From an uncultured Roseobacter sp. (GTDB taxonomy: Bacteria; Pseudomonadota; Alphaproteobacteria; Rhodobacterales; Rhodobacteraceae): 64,000 nt of DNA. The stretch spans positions 62,001-126,000 of the forward strand of contig CANMWT010000003.1 of assembly GCA_947501635.1 (NCBI GenBank). Reading direction: 5' to 3'. The notes beneath the pieces were generated by a model that was not told the origin of the DNA, made no database searches, and saw nothing but the letters and a program-made list of their open reading frames with translations. The translations under genes were made by a program, and so were the position numbers. Below, piece by piece: positions 57,532-64,000 of this stretch (positions within the stretch are counted from its first letter, which is position 1; each line of letters begins with the position of its first letter).

Positions 57532-58122
57532 TCACTTTGTCGCGGGTCCCGAGACACTGCGCTGCCAATCCTCAAGCGCACGATTTTCCCCCGGCCGCAA
57601 TGATGCCCCGTAAAGGCGCGCATCACTGCCGGTTGCAGCGATGCCGGGCGTTTTGTCACTTAGCTGTCGCAGATTTCTGATGTTCTTCGCGACGGTCGGC
57701 GCCATGGCGATACTATGTGCGACAGATCTTTGAAATTGCTGGCTTTTGATCTGATGACGTGCCCCAAAATAGAAAGACACAATGACGCCCAACAGCCACC
57801 AAAGCGGCTCGGGCACAAGGGCAATACCCTGCATGCGCGCGGCAAACCAGATCGGATCAATCATGGCAGAGACGAATAAGGCCAACGTCCCCACGGCCAG
57901 CGCCGGCCGCGGAATTCGGTTAACGCCATCCATGATGCGGTTAAAGAGGCTATCGTTTTTTGCCTCGAACTCGCGACCAAACTGCTTGAGCACCTCGATC
58001 CGAAGCTCTTGGCCTCGGGCGGCTTCCTCTTCCGCGTTCTCTCGAAATACCTCAGCCGTCTCCTTCAACACATTGCGGTTACTGCCAAAAACAATGTCCA
58101 ACAATCCTGCGATCAACCCCAT
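57532..58122 (-). CDS. Holin of gene-transfer-agent type (3 TM family)
   Basis: A 196-residue protein. A soluble N-terminal segment (MGLIAGLLDIVFGSNRNVLKETAEVFREN, then a charged helix) precedes hydrophobic segments LAVGTLALFVSAMIDPIWFAARM and PLWWLLGVIVSFYFGARHQIK. This pattern fits the GTA-holin family that permeabilises the membrane for release of gene transfer agents in Rhodobacter capsulatus. It follows the endolysin gene with a 10-base overlap. AAGGG stands before the ATG. No GTA structural genes are in the window. Confidence 0.82.
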   Translation of the reverse strand: MGLIAGLLDIVFGSNRNVLKETAEVFRENAEEEAARGQELRIEVLKQFGREFEAKNDSLFNRIMDGVNRIPRPALAVGTLALFVSAMIDPIWFAARMQGIALVPEPLWWLLGVIVSFYFGARHQIKSQQFQRSVAHSIAMAPTVAKNIRNLRQLSDKTPGIAATGSDARLYGASLRPGENRALEDWQRSVSGPATK

Positions 58123-58724
58123 GCGGCAACCCTTTCCTGAAACTGTCGATCGGTAAGGTGGTACCGGTCGGAAATGAACTCTTCTGCCCGTCTGATCCAC
58201 CCCCCTTTGCCGCCCGCGCGGGTACGCGCATATTTGCGGCTCGCGATCCGCTTGTCGGCTATTCGAAAGTAATAGTTGCGCCGCGCAATACCGTAGGCAT
58301 CCACAAGATGTTCCGGCGCGTTCAGATATGCCGCTTGCGCCGCCCCGCTTGTCTTGGGCCCCAGAGTGCCATCAATGACCAGTCCGTACCCCATATCACG
58401 CAACAGGCGTTGCAGTATCCGAATGGCATTGCTACCGGCGTTGACATACATGTCAAAGACGGTCGCCTGCAGCGCATCGGGCAGCGTCGCGATCAGAGGT
58501 TTTTCGAAGTAGTGCTTTACAAAGATGTCGATGGCCTGATCCTGGGACAGCGCACGCACGTCCTCAATGGAAACGGTGCCGTCTCCGTCCAGGTCAAGCC
58601 CCAGCCTGCGCATTGTATGGATGGTGACGCCATAATTCGTGGCGCCACCCGGATCATCCGGGTCGTTCACAAACCCACCCTCGCGCGCAACAACCTCTTT
58701 GGCGATTTGCCTGACTGACTGCAT
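58113..58724 (-). CDS. GH108-type endolysin of gene-transfer-agent lysis
   Basis: A 203-residue glycoside hydrolase family 108 lysozyme-like muramidase. The catalytic Glu lies in VAREGGFVNDPDDPGGATNYGVT (residues 13 on), followed by an EF-hand-like insert DLDGDGTVSIED (residues 43-54) and a C-terminal peptidoglycan-binding part with VIDGTLGPKT. There is no signal peptide, so export would depend on the holin encoded next to it. The pair matches the known endolysin-holin order of R. capsulatus. A CtrA-like palindrome lies upstream at 58773. Confidence 0.87.
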   Translation of the reverse strand: MQSVRQIAKEVVAREGGFVNDPDDPGGATNYGVTIHTMRRLGLDLDGDGTVSIEDVRALSQDQAIDIFVKHYFEKPLIATLPDALQATVFDMYVNAGSNAIRILQRLLRDMGYGLVIDGTLGPKTSGAAQAAYLNAPEHLVDAYGIARRNYYFRIADKRIASRKYARTRAGGKGGWIRRAEEFISDRYHLTDRQFQERVAAWG

Positions 58725-58772
58725 GATATCCCCTCGGCACTGTGCATGACGTGGGGAAAATGGAACAGGAGT

Positions 58773-58790
58773 GGTTAACAGCGATTAACC
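58773..58790. promoter_or_regulatory. CtrA-like palindrome upstream of the lysis genes
   Basis: GGTTAA (58773-58778), six bases, TTAACC (58785-58790). The halves are CtrA half-site sequences in inverted order. It lies 49 bases before the endolysin start. In R. capsulatus GTA lysis genes depend on CtrA; binding here is inferred. Confidence 0.5.
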
Positions 58791-58803
58791 GCAGCGTACG
58801 CAG

Positions 58804-59247
58804 TCAGCCTTCCGGGGCTTGGTAAACCCCTTGCTCCTTCAAGGCGTCGACGACCTCGGCTGGCATGTAGGTTTCGTCATGTTTCGCAAGAATTTCATGA
58901 GCTTCAAAGACGCCGTTGATATATTTTCCGGTGCCCACCATGCCTTGGTTTTCCTCAAAGAGGTCAGGCAACACTCCTGTGTAGGTCACAGGTACAACGC
59001 CGTTTCCATCGGTAACGCTAAAGCGGATCGTCTCGCCCTGACCACGCACGATCGAGCCTTCTTCAACCAGCCCGCCAATGCGGAAAACTTCCGTGGGCGG
59101 GGGTGGCTCGGCCAAAATCTGCGTCGGTGCACGAAAGAAATTGATGCCGTCCCGCATCGCATAACCGATCAGGGACACCGACAGGACAAGCGCCAGCGTC
59201 ACCAGCATGATGATCTGAATGCGTCTTTGTTTTTTAAGGTTCTTCAT
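58804..59247 (-). CDS. ccmE: Heme chaperone CcmE
   Basis: Periplasmic, membrane-anchored heme carrier of cytochrome c maturation, 147 residues. It has an N-terminal membrane helix (IIMLVTLALVLSVSLIGYAM), the FRIGGLVEEGSIVRG and VTYTGVLPDLFEENQGMVGTG strands, and the heme-binding His in AKHDETYMP (about residue 122). It starts six bases after the argC stop. The lysis genes stand between it and ccmF. Confidence 0.96.
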   Translation of the reverse strand: MKNLKKQRRIQIIMLVTLALVLSVSLIGYAMRDGINFFRAPTQILAEPPPPTEVFRIGGLVEEGSIVRGQGETIRFSVTDGNGVVPVTYTGVLPDLFEENQGMVGTGKYINGVFEAHEILAKHDETYMPAEVVDALKEQGVYQAPEG

Positions 59248-59253
59248 AACCCC

Positions 59254-60282
59254 TCACGGAAACAGCGGCGCCATTGTGAGCCCTTCGACCTCCTCAACAT
59301 CTAACATCAGATTGGCGTTTTGCAACGCCTGCCCGCTGGAGCCCTTTGTCAGATTGTCCAGTGCTGCCACTACGATAGAGCGGCCTTCGATACGGTCCGC
59401 GACGACCCCGATATGGCAATAGTTTGAACCCCTTATGTGACGCGTGCTCGGCGCCTCTCCCAGCGGCAACACCTCAAGGAAAGGCTCGTTTGCGTAAGCC
59501 TGCGACAAGGTGTCATGCAAAACCTTCGCTTTGCCATGCAAATACGCCGTAGCCAGAATACCGCGGTTGGCCGGTATCAGATGAGGCGTAAACTGGATAT
59601 GGACGGGCCGCCCCGCCAGCGCACTGAACTCCTGATCAAACTCGCCCAGGTGCCTGTGTGTACCTCCTACGGCATAGGCATGATAGCCTTCTGAAAGCTC
59701 TGCGTGCAGCAGGTTTTCTTTCAAGCTGCGCCCCGCTCCGGACACTGCGCACTTCAGATCAAGAATGATATTGTCCAGATCAATCACACCCGCCGAGATC
59801 AGCGGCCGAAGGATGTATTGCCCTGTAGCCGCATTGCAGCCCGTGCCCGCAACAAGCCGCGCGCCCCGGATCTCGTCACGATAGAATTCCGTCAAGCCGT
59901 AGACAGCTTCTTTTTGTTGTGCGAGCGCGGCATGCGGATTGCCATACCATTTTTCATACTCCGCCGGGTCGCGTAGACGGAAATCCGCGCTCAGATCGAC
60001 GATCTTCAGGTGCGACGGCAAAGCTGCTATAACTTGCTGACTGGTCTTGTGCGGCAAGGCGCAGAAACAAAGATCAATGTTTGCAAAGTCGATTTCATCT
60101 ATTTGCAAAAGTGGCGGAAGGTCGAGATGACGCAGATGCGGGAACACTTGAGCAATACTTTGCCCCGCCTTTGAATTTGCGCCCAGTGCTTTGATTTCCA
60201 TATAGGAATGACCAGCCAGAAGCCGGATCAATTCTGCCCCGGTGTAGCCCGAGGCGCCAAGGATAGCGATAGAATATGTCAT
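59254..60282 (-). CDS. argC: N-acetyl-gamma-glutamyl-phosphate reductase
   Basis: Arginine biosynthesis enzyme, 342 residues. N-terminal NADP-binding [18 protein letters not shown]; the catalytic Cys is in [15 protein letters not shown] where other homologues show [18 protein letters not shown] and [11 protein letters not shown] follow. It lies 32 bases after murI on the same strand and directly precedes ccmE. Confidence 0.95.
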   Translation of the reverse strand: MTYSIAILGASGYTGAELIRLLAGHSYMEIKALGANSKAGQSIAQVFPHLRHLDLPPLLQIDEIDFANIDLCFCALPHKTSQQVIAALPSHLKIVDLSADFRLRDPAEYEKWYGNPHAALAQQKEAVYGLTEFYRDEIRGARLVAGTGCNAATGQYILRPLISAGVIDLDNIILDLKCAVSGAGRSLKENLLHAELSEGYHAYAVGGTHRHLGEFDQEFSALAGRPVHIQFTPHLIPANRGILATAYLHGKAKVLHDTLSQAYANEPFLEVLPLGEAPSTRHIRGSNYCHIGVVADRIEGRSIVVAALDNLTKGSSGQALQNANLMLDVEEVEGLTMAPLFP

Positions 60283-60314
60283 TTTATTTGGTCCGTTGAG
60301 GATAGCGTGTCAGA

Positions 60315-61124
60315 TCAGGCGGCAGTAAATTCGATCCGTCGTCGCAAAAACTGTGTCGCCCGGTCGCTGACGCGCGACGGCTCACCTGTCGTCAGAAACG
60401 CCGCCTCGCCGGTTCCACGCATATCAGGATGCCGGTCCAGATAGTCAGCAAGACTTTCGGCGACCAGGTTGGCCTGACTGAAAACTTTGACACCACCGCC
60501 AAGCGCTTTTTGAAAAATGTCCTGCATCAGCGGATAATGCGTGCATCCCAGAATGGCCGCGTCAGGCGCCGGCATCTTGCGCTTAAGCGCGTCGACATGG
60601 CTGCGCACCAGTGCCTCGGCGAGCATGTTATCCCCGTCCTCGATGGCATCCACAACGCCGCCACACGCCTGCGCCTCCACATCGACCCCGATTGCGCGAA
60701 AGGCAAGCTCACGTTGAAAGGCACGGCTGGCGACTGTTGCCGGCGTGGCAAACAGAGCCACATGTTTCACCGCGACCTCGCGCGGTGGGGAGTTGTCTCC
60801 CCATTGCCGTTCGGTCATGGCTTCAATCAGCGGCACGAACACCCCAAGCACCCGTTTATCCGACGGCACCCAGGCTTCTTGCATGCGGCGCAGCGCGGCC
60901 GCGGACGCCGTGTTGCAGGCCAGAATGACCAAATCGCAGCCAGCGTTAAACAGACGCTCGACCGAGGCGCAGGTCAGCTGGAAGATATCTTCGGATGTCC
61001 GCACGCCGTAGGGTGCATGCGCGCTATCGGCCAGATACACAAAAGGCACCTCAGGAAGCCGCTTTTGCACGGCGTCCAACACGGTCAAACCGCCCAGTCC
61101 ACTATCAAAAATTCCTACCGCCAT
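60315..61124 (-). CDS. murI: Glutamate racemase
   Basis: Provides D-glutamate for peptidoglycan, 269 residues. Opening [17 protein letters not shown], substrate loop [10 protein letters not shown], and the two catalytic cysteines in [11 protein letters not shown] and [10 protein letters not shown] are all present. It lies 27 bases after the acyltransferase stop and leads into argC, so the group acyltransferase-murI-argC-ccmE may be one transcript. Confidence 0.96.
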   Translation of the reverse strand: MAVGIFDSGLGGLTVLDAVQKRLPEVPFVYLADSAHAPYGVRTSEDIFQLTCASVERLFNAGCDLVILACNTASAAALRRMQEAWVPSDKRVLGVFVPLIEAMTERQWGDNSPPREVAVKHVALFATPATVASRAFQRELAFRAIGVDVEAQACGGVVDAIEDGDNMLAEALVRSHVDALKRKMPAPDAAILGCTHYPLMQDIFQKALGGGVKVFSQANLVAESLADYLDRHPDMRGTGEAAFLTTGEPSRVSDRATQFLRRRIEFTAA

Positions 61125-61151
61125 GCGTTCCGTGCCTTTATGGGCACCCTG

Positions 61152-62033
61152 TCACATGCGGTGCCGCTCTTCGAATTCATACCCCAGCTGAAAGCTTTTC
61201 TGTGGGTCTGGTGAAAGCTCATACGTCGCTTTTCGCAAGAAATCCATCATCGCTTTACTGTCTTTGGAATATGTTGCCAGCGTGTCAGCTCCAATCGGCT
61301 CGCCAATGGCGAGATTGACAGGCGTATCGACACGCCGCCCAAATTCTTTTATCAGCAGGCCCATGCGCAACGTGTTATGCGTATGGCTGGCGATCTGAAA
61401 CAAACGACTGGTGTGCCCGTCAAAGTAAATGGGCAGCACGGTTGCCCCAGATTTGACGATCATCCGCGCTGTAAAGTTGCGCCAGCCGGGATCCATCGGC
61501 TTGGCAAACGGACGCACGGCCGTGCTGACCGTTCCGCCCGGAAAGACTCCGATCGCCCCCCCATCTGCCAGATACTGCAAGGCGTGTTTACGAGTAGCAA
61601 TATTCAGTGCCATCGCTTCTTTGTCTTCGTCAAAACTAATCGGCAGAACCACACGGTTCACCATTTCGGCCTTGCGGAAGACAGAGTTGGCCAGAATCCG
61701 GAAATCGCCGCGCGTTTGTTCAAGGATGTGCCCCAACGTCAGCCCGTCCAGAATGCCGTAAGGATGATTTGCAATCACAATAAGCGGCCCGGTCTTTGGG
61801 ATATTCGCCAGCGCGCCGCGCACGACATTCAGCGTCAGACCGTACCGTTCTAGCATGACCGTGAAAAACTGCCGGCCCGCGGCCACGTCATCCTCGTAGC
61901 CCGCCGCGCGCTTAATCAGTCCAAGCCGGCCTGTGGTGTTTTCCATCAGCCGGATCAGGGCGCGCCCGCCTTTTGTTTCCGCACTATACGCATAGCTGAT
62001 GTCTCTTGTCGTGTTTACATCTGCTGCGCCCAT
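61152..62033 (-). CDS. PlsC-like 1-acyl-glycerol-phosphate acyltransferase
   Basis: A 293-residue lysophospholipid acyltransferase-family protein of the hemolysin-like branch common in Rhodobacterales. The HxxxxD motif is NHPYGILDG and the second motif GVFPGGTVST; an Arg-Ser motif region LPIYFDGHTSRLF follows. The ATG at 62033 has GGGGAAGG close upstream, while a GTG at 62069 lacks a good site. It may acylate lysophosphatidic acid or ornithine lipid precursors; the substrate is not resolved. First gene of the minus-strand unit with murI. Confidence 0.85.
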   Translation of the reverse strand: MGAADVNTTRDISYAYSAETKGGRALIRLMENTTGRLGLIKRAAGYEDDVAAGRQFFTVMLERYGLTLNVVRGALANIPKTGPLIVIANHPYGILDGLTLGHILEQTRGDFRILANSVFRKAEMVNRVVLPISFDEDKEAMALNIATRKHALQYLADGGAIGVFPGGTVSTAVRPFAKPMDPGWRNFTARMIVKSGATVLPIYFDGHTSRLFQIASHTHNTLRMGLLIKEFGRRVDTPVNLAIGEPIGADTLATYSKDSKAMMDFLRKATYELSPDPQKSFQLGYEFEERHRM

Positions 62034-62106
62034 GGCCTTCCCCGTGGCTCCGATCAAATCCGAATGCACGTCAGTCTAAACCGACGATTGTGACAAAACT
62101 CTAAAA

Positions 62107-64000
62107 TTATTCAGCCGCGTCTGCCATAGCAGACCCGCCCGAGCGGATCACCGACAAAAGCTCTTCGCGGCGTTTTGCCGCTTTGTGCTCGTTGGCCTGT
62201 TTGACCGGACCGAACCCTCGGATGTCCGTTGGCAGTTCCGCCAGCGCGATCACCGCGTCTTTGGTTGCGTGCGTAACCAGTGGCAGAACCTCTTTCATGT
62301 CTTTTTCATATTGTCGGATCAGCGCGCGTTCCATCCGGCGTTCGGCCGTGTAGCCAAAAAGATCAATCGGCGTGCCACGCAGCCAGCGCAGACGCGCCAG
62401 AACGCGCAGAGGTCGTTCCATCCACGGCCCGAACTCACGCTTGATCGGGCGACCGTCGGGACCGGGTTTGGAAAAGAGCGGCGGCGCCAGATTAAAGCGC
62501 ATCGTGAAGTCTCCGTCGAATTCAGCGCGCGCCTTTTCGCGGCTGGACAAAAGCAGCCGCGCAACTTCATATTCATCCTTGTAGGACAATAGCTTGTGAT
62601 AGCCAATTAATGCAGCCTTGCGGATGTCCTCATCCGCGATCGCGTCAAGGAACCTGCGGTAGCGCCTGGCCAGCCTGCGCCCTTGATAGGCCTCAAGATG
62701 GGTTGCTCGGAAATCGATCTTGTCCGAGGTCGATTTAGGCAGTTGCACAACCGTTGGCGTGATAAGACGGGCAGCCTCCTCTGGGTTCAAAACGGCCCAC
62801 CGGCCGATTTCAAAGGCACGTAGATTGCGCTCGACCGCTGCACCATTCATGCGGATCGCTTCGGTTATGGCCTCGTGGCTTAAGGGAACAAGACCGCGCT
62901 GCCATGCGCCGCCAAAAACCATCATGTTAGAAAAAATGGAATCTCCCAAACTCACCCGGGCCAGCTCCGTTGCGTCGAAAAGATCAAGGCGGTCTTTCAT
63001 GCGCGCCTGCAACGCCAAAGACAGCTCTTCGCCAGGCAAGCGAAACGCGCTGTCGCGGGTAAACTCACCGGTTATGATTTCATGGGCGTTCACCACGGCG
63101 CCAGTCTTGCCAATGCTGGTCAGGCCAAGCGTTTTGGAACCGGCCGACACGACCAGATCGCCACCGATCAGCGCATCGGCCTCGCCCGTGGCCACACGAA
63201 TAGCCGAAATATCGCTCGGTTTGTTGGCCAAGCGACAGTGAATATGAACGGCGCCACCTTTTTGAGCGAGGCCCGCCATCTCCATCATACCCGCGCCCTT
63301 TCCATCTATGTGGGCGGCTTGCGCAAGCAGCGCCCCGATCGTGACCACGCCAGTGCCACCGACCCCCGTCACGACGATGTTCCATGTGCCGTCGATCTTC
63401 GGCACCTCTGGTTGCGGCAGGTTCGGCAGGTCCAGTTCAGCCGTCGGCTCCTTTCGGATCTGTGCGCCTTCCAGCGTTACAAAAGACGGGCAGAAACCTT
63501 TGATACAGCTAAAATCCTTATTGCACGAAGACTGGTCAATCGCGCGCTTGCGACCCAGTTCGGTTTCTGCTGGCACAATAGAGACGCAGTTGGATTGCAC
63601 CCCGCAGTCCCCGCAGCCTTCGCAAACGTCCGTGTTGATAAAAAGTCGTTTGTCCGGGTCAGGAAAAAGACCGCGTTTGCGGCGGCGGCGTTTTTCGGCG
63701 GCGCATGTCTGGATATATACGATGGCCGAAACGCCCGATAACTTTGCAAACTTCTCTTGTACAGTTTGCAAATGGGCGCGCTCATAGGTGTCTACCCCTT
63801 TCAGAGCGTCAAAATCGACGTCCTCTTTCTCGTCGTAGACAACTGCAAGATGCCCCACGCGCATCGCTTGCAGTTCCTGCACGATTTGGACAGCAGTCAG
63901 CCCGCCATCATTGCCCTGCCCGCCGGTCATCGCCACGGCATCATTGTACAGAATCTTATAGGTAATCGTGGTGCCCGCTGCGATTGCGGCCCGAATGGCC
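62107..64000 (-). CDS. Indolepyruvate ferredoxin oxidoreductase, cut by the right window edge
   Basis: C-terminal 631 residues of a fused indolepyruvate (2-oxoacid):ferredoxin oxidoreductase; the frame stays open to base 64000, so the 5' part lies outside. Order seen: the end of the TPP-binding region (ITYKILYNDAVAMTGGQ), a ferredoxin-like cysteine cluster (CEGCGDCGVQSNC and FSCIKGFCPSF), then the gamma-type domain starting NIVVTGVGGTGVVTIGALL and a C-terminal helical domain. It oxidises arylpyruvates or related 2-oxoacids with acyl-CoA formation; substrate preference is not readable. 73 bases separate its stop from the acyltransferase start. Confidence 0.93.
   Translation of the reverse strand, partial: AIRAAIAAGTTITYKILYNDAVAMTGGQGNDGGLTAVQIVQELQAMRVGHLAVVYDEKEDVDFDALKGVDTYERAHLQTVQEKFAKLSGVSAIVYIQTCAAEKRRRRKRGLFPDPDKRLFINTDVCEGCGDCGVQSNCVSIVPAETELGRKRAIDQSSCNKDFSCIKGFCPSFVTLEGAQIRKEPTAELDLPNLPQPEVPKIDGTWNIVVTGVGGTGVVTIGALLAQAAHIDGKGAGMMEMAGLAQKGGAVHIHCRLANKPSDISAIRVATGEADALIGGDLVVSAGSKTLGLTSIGKTGAVVNAHEIITGEFTRDSAFRLPGEELSLALQARMKDRLDLFDATELARVSLGDSIFSNMMVFGGAWQRGLVPLSHEAITEAIRMNGAAVERNLRAFEIGRWAVLNPEEAARLITPTVVQLPKSTSDKIDFRATHLEAYQGRRLARRYRRFLDAIADEDIRKAALIGYHKLLSYKDEYEVARLLLSSREKARAEFDGDFTMRFNLAPPLFSKPGPDGRPIKREFGPWMERPLRVLARLRWLRGTPIDLFGYTAERRMERALIRQYEKDMKEVLPLVTHATKDAVIALAELPTDIRGFGPVKQANEHKAAKRREELLSVIRSGGSAMADAAE

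Noticed and set aside
1-64000. CRISPR array, insertion sequence or prophage
   Set aside because: No regularly spaced direct repeats, transposase genes or phage structural genes were seen; the lysis pair fits gene-transfer-agent release better.

Overview
This window looks like part of a chromosome from an alphaproteobacterium of the Rhodobacterales (Roseobacter group). The case rests on a class II (B12-dependent) nrdJ, a two-domain cold-shock protein, a gene-transfer-agent-type lysis pair, a LexA box of the alphaproteobacterial GAAC-N7-GAAC type, CtrA-like TTAA sites, high GC and the gene order ppiD-trpE ... trpGDC-moaC-moeA-lexA. The genus cannot be fixed from the sequence alone. Both ends cut genes: nagZ on the left and an indolepyruvate ferredoxin oxidoreductase on the right.

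Left part (1-13 kb): a minus-strand block argS, SPOR protein, nagZ; dgt divergent from an A-type Fe-S carrier; then an unusual two-gene unit, a 97-residue protein with four LFTTSM repeats followed by a 349-residue helical protein of unknown function. Upstream of it lies an intergenic region with a perfect TTAA-N7-TTAA (CtrA-type) site and DnaA-box-like 9-mers. Then xthA, a TerB-like protein, an HNH nuclease, an esterase, alkA, cobK and an MFS transporter.

Middle (13-34 kb): cimA, a methyltransferase and a squalene/phytoene-synthase-like gene in one overlapping unit; cysS; an aminotransferase and a non-pyrrolysine MttB-family methyltransferase; small exported proteins (EF-hand, YHS); nrdJ with a long leader and an NrdR-box-like palindrome; tRNA-Pro(TGG); DUF192, a double cold-shock protein, pdxH, fabI, a LysE exporter, gpt and a second aminotransferase preceded by a large inverted repeat.

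Right part (34-64 kb): ppiD-trpE, an AstE/AspA-like deacylase, a GGDEF-EAL protein, a degenerate polysaccharide-deacetylase-like protein, then the tight plus-strand series trpG-trpD-ung-trpC-moaC-moeA and SOS-boxed lexA. comEC faces gltX-gltA. The last 10 kb is on the minus strand: an acyltransferase gene, murI, argC, ccmE, an endolysin-holin pair of gene-transfer-agent type inserted between ccmE and ccmF, ccmF, ccmH and an enoyl-CoA hydratase.

Most of the window is core metabolism, translation and repair. The two places most worth following are the repeat-peptide unit at 5.1-6.9 kb, which has the shape of a multi-core peptide precursor plus partner, and the lysis cassette at 57.5-58.8 kb, which carries its own CtrA-like palindrome.
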